From Opitutia bacterium (GTDB lineage Bacteria > Verrucomicrobiota > Verrucomicrobiia > Opitutales > JANYEO01): a stretch of DNA of 33,542 nucleotides. The stretch covers positions 1 to 33,542 of the forward strand of contig JANYEO010000035.1 in NCBI GenBank assembly GCA_025363025.1. The letters run 5' to 3'. Below the pieces are notes generated by a model. It was not told the DNA's origin, did no database searches, and was given only the letters and a program-made list of their open reading frames with translations. Of the stretch, positions 32,684 to 33,542 are shown one piece after another. The position numbers were made by a program, and so were the translations under genes. Position 1 is the first letter of the stretch. Every line of letters starts with the position of its first letter.

Positions 32684-33542
32684 TGATAAAGCCGTCAAAT
32701 ACTACATTTTGGGATAAATTACCTGCGACTGGCGGGGAGAAACCGCTACAACTCGGCACGCTAGGCGGGCTCACAGCCTTGGCCCCGATGCAGGATGTAA
32801 CGACTCTCCCGTTTATGCGCGTCGTGGCCAACTATGGAGCGCCCGATCTCTTTTTTACTGAATACTTCAGGGTCCATGCGCATTCAACATTAGAGCCGCA
32901 TATTTTAGCCTCTATCACGGAAAATAAGACCGGGAGGCCCATTTTTGCCCAAATGATTGGGGAACATTTGCCGGATTTAACCCGCACAGTAGAAGACTTA
33001 CTGAAGCACCCTATTGCTGGGATAGACCTTAACATGGGCTGCCCAGCCCCCCGCGTCTATAAAAAGAATGTAGGCGGCGGGCTACTCAGAGAAGTAGACC
33101 AAGTCGATAAACTCCTAGGGGCACTTAGAGCGGCCATCCCGGGGCTCTTTACGGTTAAAATGCGGGTGGGCTTTGATAACTGGGAACAATTCCCCGACTT
33201 ACTCGCCTGTGTGGCCCGACACAAGGTGGACCTCCTTAGCGTGCATGGGCGAACGGTGAAAGAGCTTTACCGTAGTGAAGTCCACTACGATTTAATTGCA
33301 CAGGCGGTAAAGAGCGTCCCCTGCCCTGTTTTAGCAAATGGGAACATTACCTCTGCAGATAAAGCCCTATGGACCCTGAATGAAACGCAGGCAGCCGGCG
33401 TCATGATTGGCCGAAGCGCCATCCGCAACCCGTGGATCTTCCGCCAATGCCGGGAGCATTTAGCCGGAGAGGCTGTTTTCCAGCCCACGCTTAGAGATGT
33501 ATATGAATACATTGAAGCGCTGCAAGCGGCCTTGGTAGACCC
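32683..33542 (+). CDS. tRNA-dihydrouridine synthase, partial
   Basis: The frame is open to the window end; a GTG at 32683 is the best available start, upstream of a normal N-terminus (LGTLGGLTALAPMQDVTTLPF). Conserved Dus features: LAPM near the start, FFTEYFRV, FAQMIGEHLPDL, the catalytic-Cys motif NMGCPAPRVYKK-x-x-GGGLL, FTVKMRVG, SVHGRT and PCPVLANGNI with GVMIGRSAIRNPW. It reduces uridine to dihydrouridine in tRNA with FMN and NADPH. The subfamily (DusA/B/C) cannot be fixed from this part. The start lies in palindromic DNA and has no ribosome site. Confidence 0.9.
   Translation, partial: MIKPSNTTFWDKLPATGGEKPLQLGTLGGLTALAPMQDVTTLPFMRVVANYGAPDLFFTEYFRVHAHSTLEPHILASITENKTGRPIFAQMIGEHLPDLTRTVEDLLKHPIAGIDLNMGCPAPRVYKKNVGGGLLREVDQVDKLLGALRAAIPGLFTVKMRVGFDNWEQFPDLLACVARHKVDLLSVHGRTVKELYRSEVHYDLIAQAVKSVPCPVLANGNITSADKALWTLNETQAAGVMIGRSAIRNPWIFRQCREHLAGEAVFQPTLRDVYEYIEALQAALVD

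Noticed and set aside
1..33542. tRNA or rRNA genes and CRISPR arrays
   Set aside because: No cloverleaf with a TPsiC-like GGTTCGAATCC motif and no regularly spaced direct repeats were found by eye.

Overview
The window is a chromosomal segment of a bacterium that probably lives with or inside eukaryotic cells. I infer a member of the PVC group, most likely Verrucomicrobiota. The reasons are a YscD-E-F-G type III secretion (T3SS) gene order, a neighbouring OTU-type deubiquitinase with ubiquitin-interacting motifs, and two proteins with an N-terminal L-E-x-R-x-L-[LF]-A motif of the kind known from Planctomycetes surface proteins. The assignment rests on motifs read by eye; no database search was run.

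Left part (1-11102, minus strand): partial rarA, a membrane-anchored Ppx/GppA-like protein, an outer-membrane barrel, an unknown LExRxLLA protein, transketolase, a secreted unknown, prfB with an intact programmed +1 frameshift, and a secreted protein with two UIM-like motifs.

Middle part (11286-21858, minus strand): a compact Mu-like head, packaging and tail module of about 10.5 kb. It has a putative holin, gp27-like protein, terminase (frameshifted), DUF935 portal, protease, decoration protein, capsid, gp36-like and gp37-like connectors and a tail hub-like protein. No integrase, transposase, replication gene, endolysin or tape measure is visible, so it is either a decayed prophage or a domesticated, GTA-like particle.

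Right part (22285-33542): the OTU/UIM protein, then sctD-E-F-G (inner-membrane ring, needle co-chaperones, needle), a DMT-family transporter, two tandem short flagellins behind a leader that can fold as a pseudoknot, an HDOD regulator, a frameshifted second LExRxL[LF]A protein, a DUF151 bifunctional nuclease and a partial tRNA-dihydrouridine synthase.

The most unusual feature is a set of about 100-128 bp imperfect palindromes in the intergenic DNA. Two sequence families share one architecture. Their outer arms differ from copy to copy but stay complementary within a copy, and at least six copies start at, or within a few bases of, a gene's stop codon. In one case the arm contains the last codons and stop of a flagellin gene. 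Other points of note are a telomere-like G-quadruplex motif at the sctD/sctE junction and a general lack of Shine-Dalgarno sequences.
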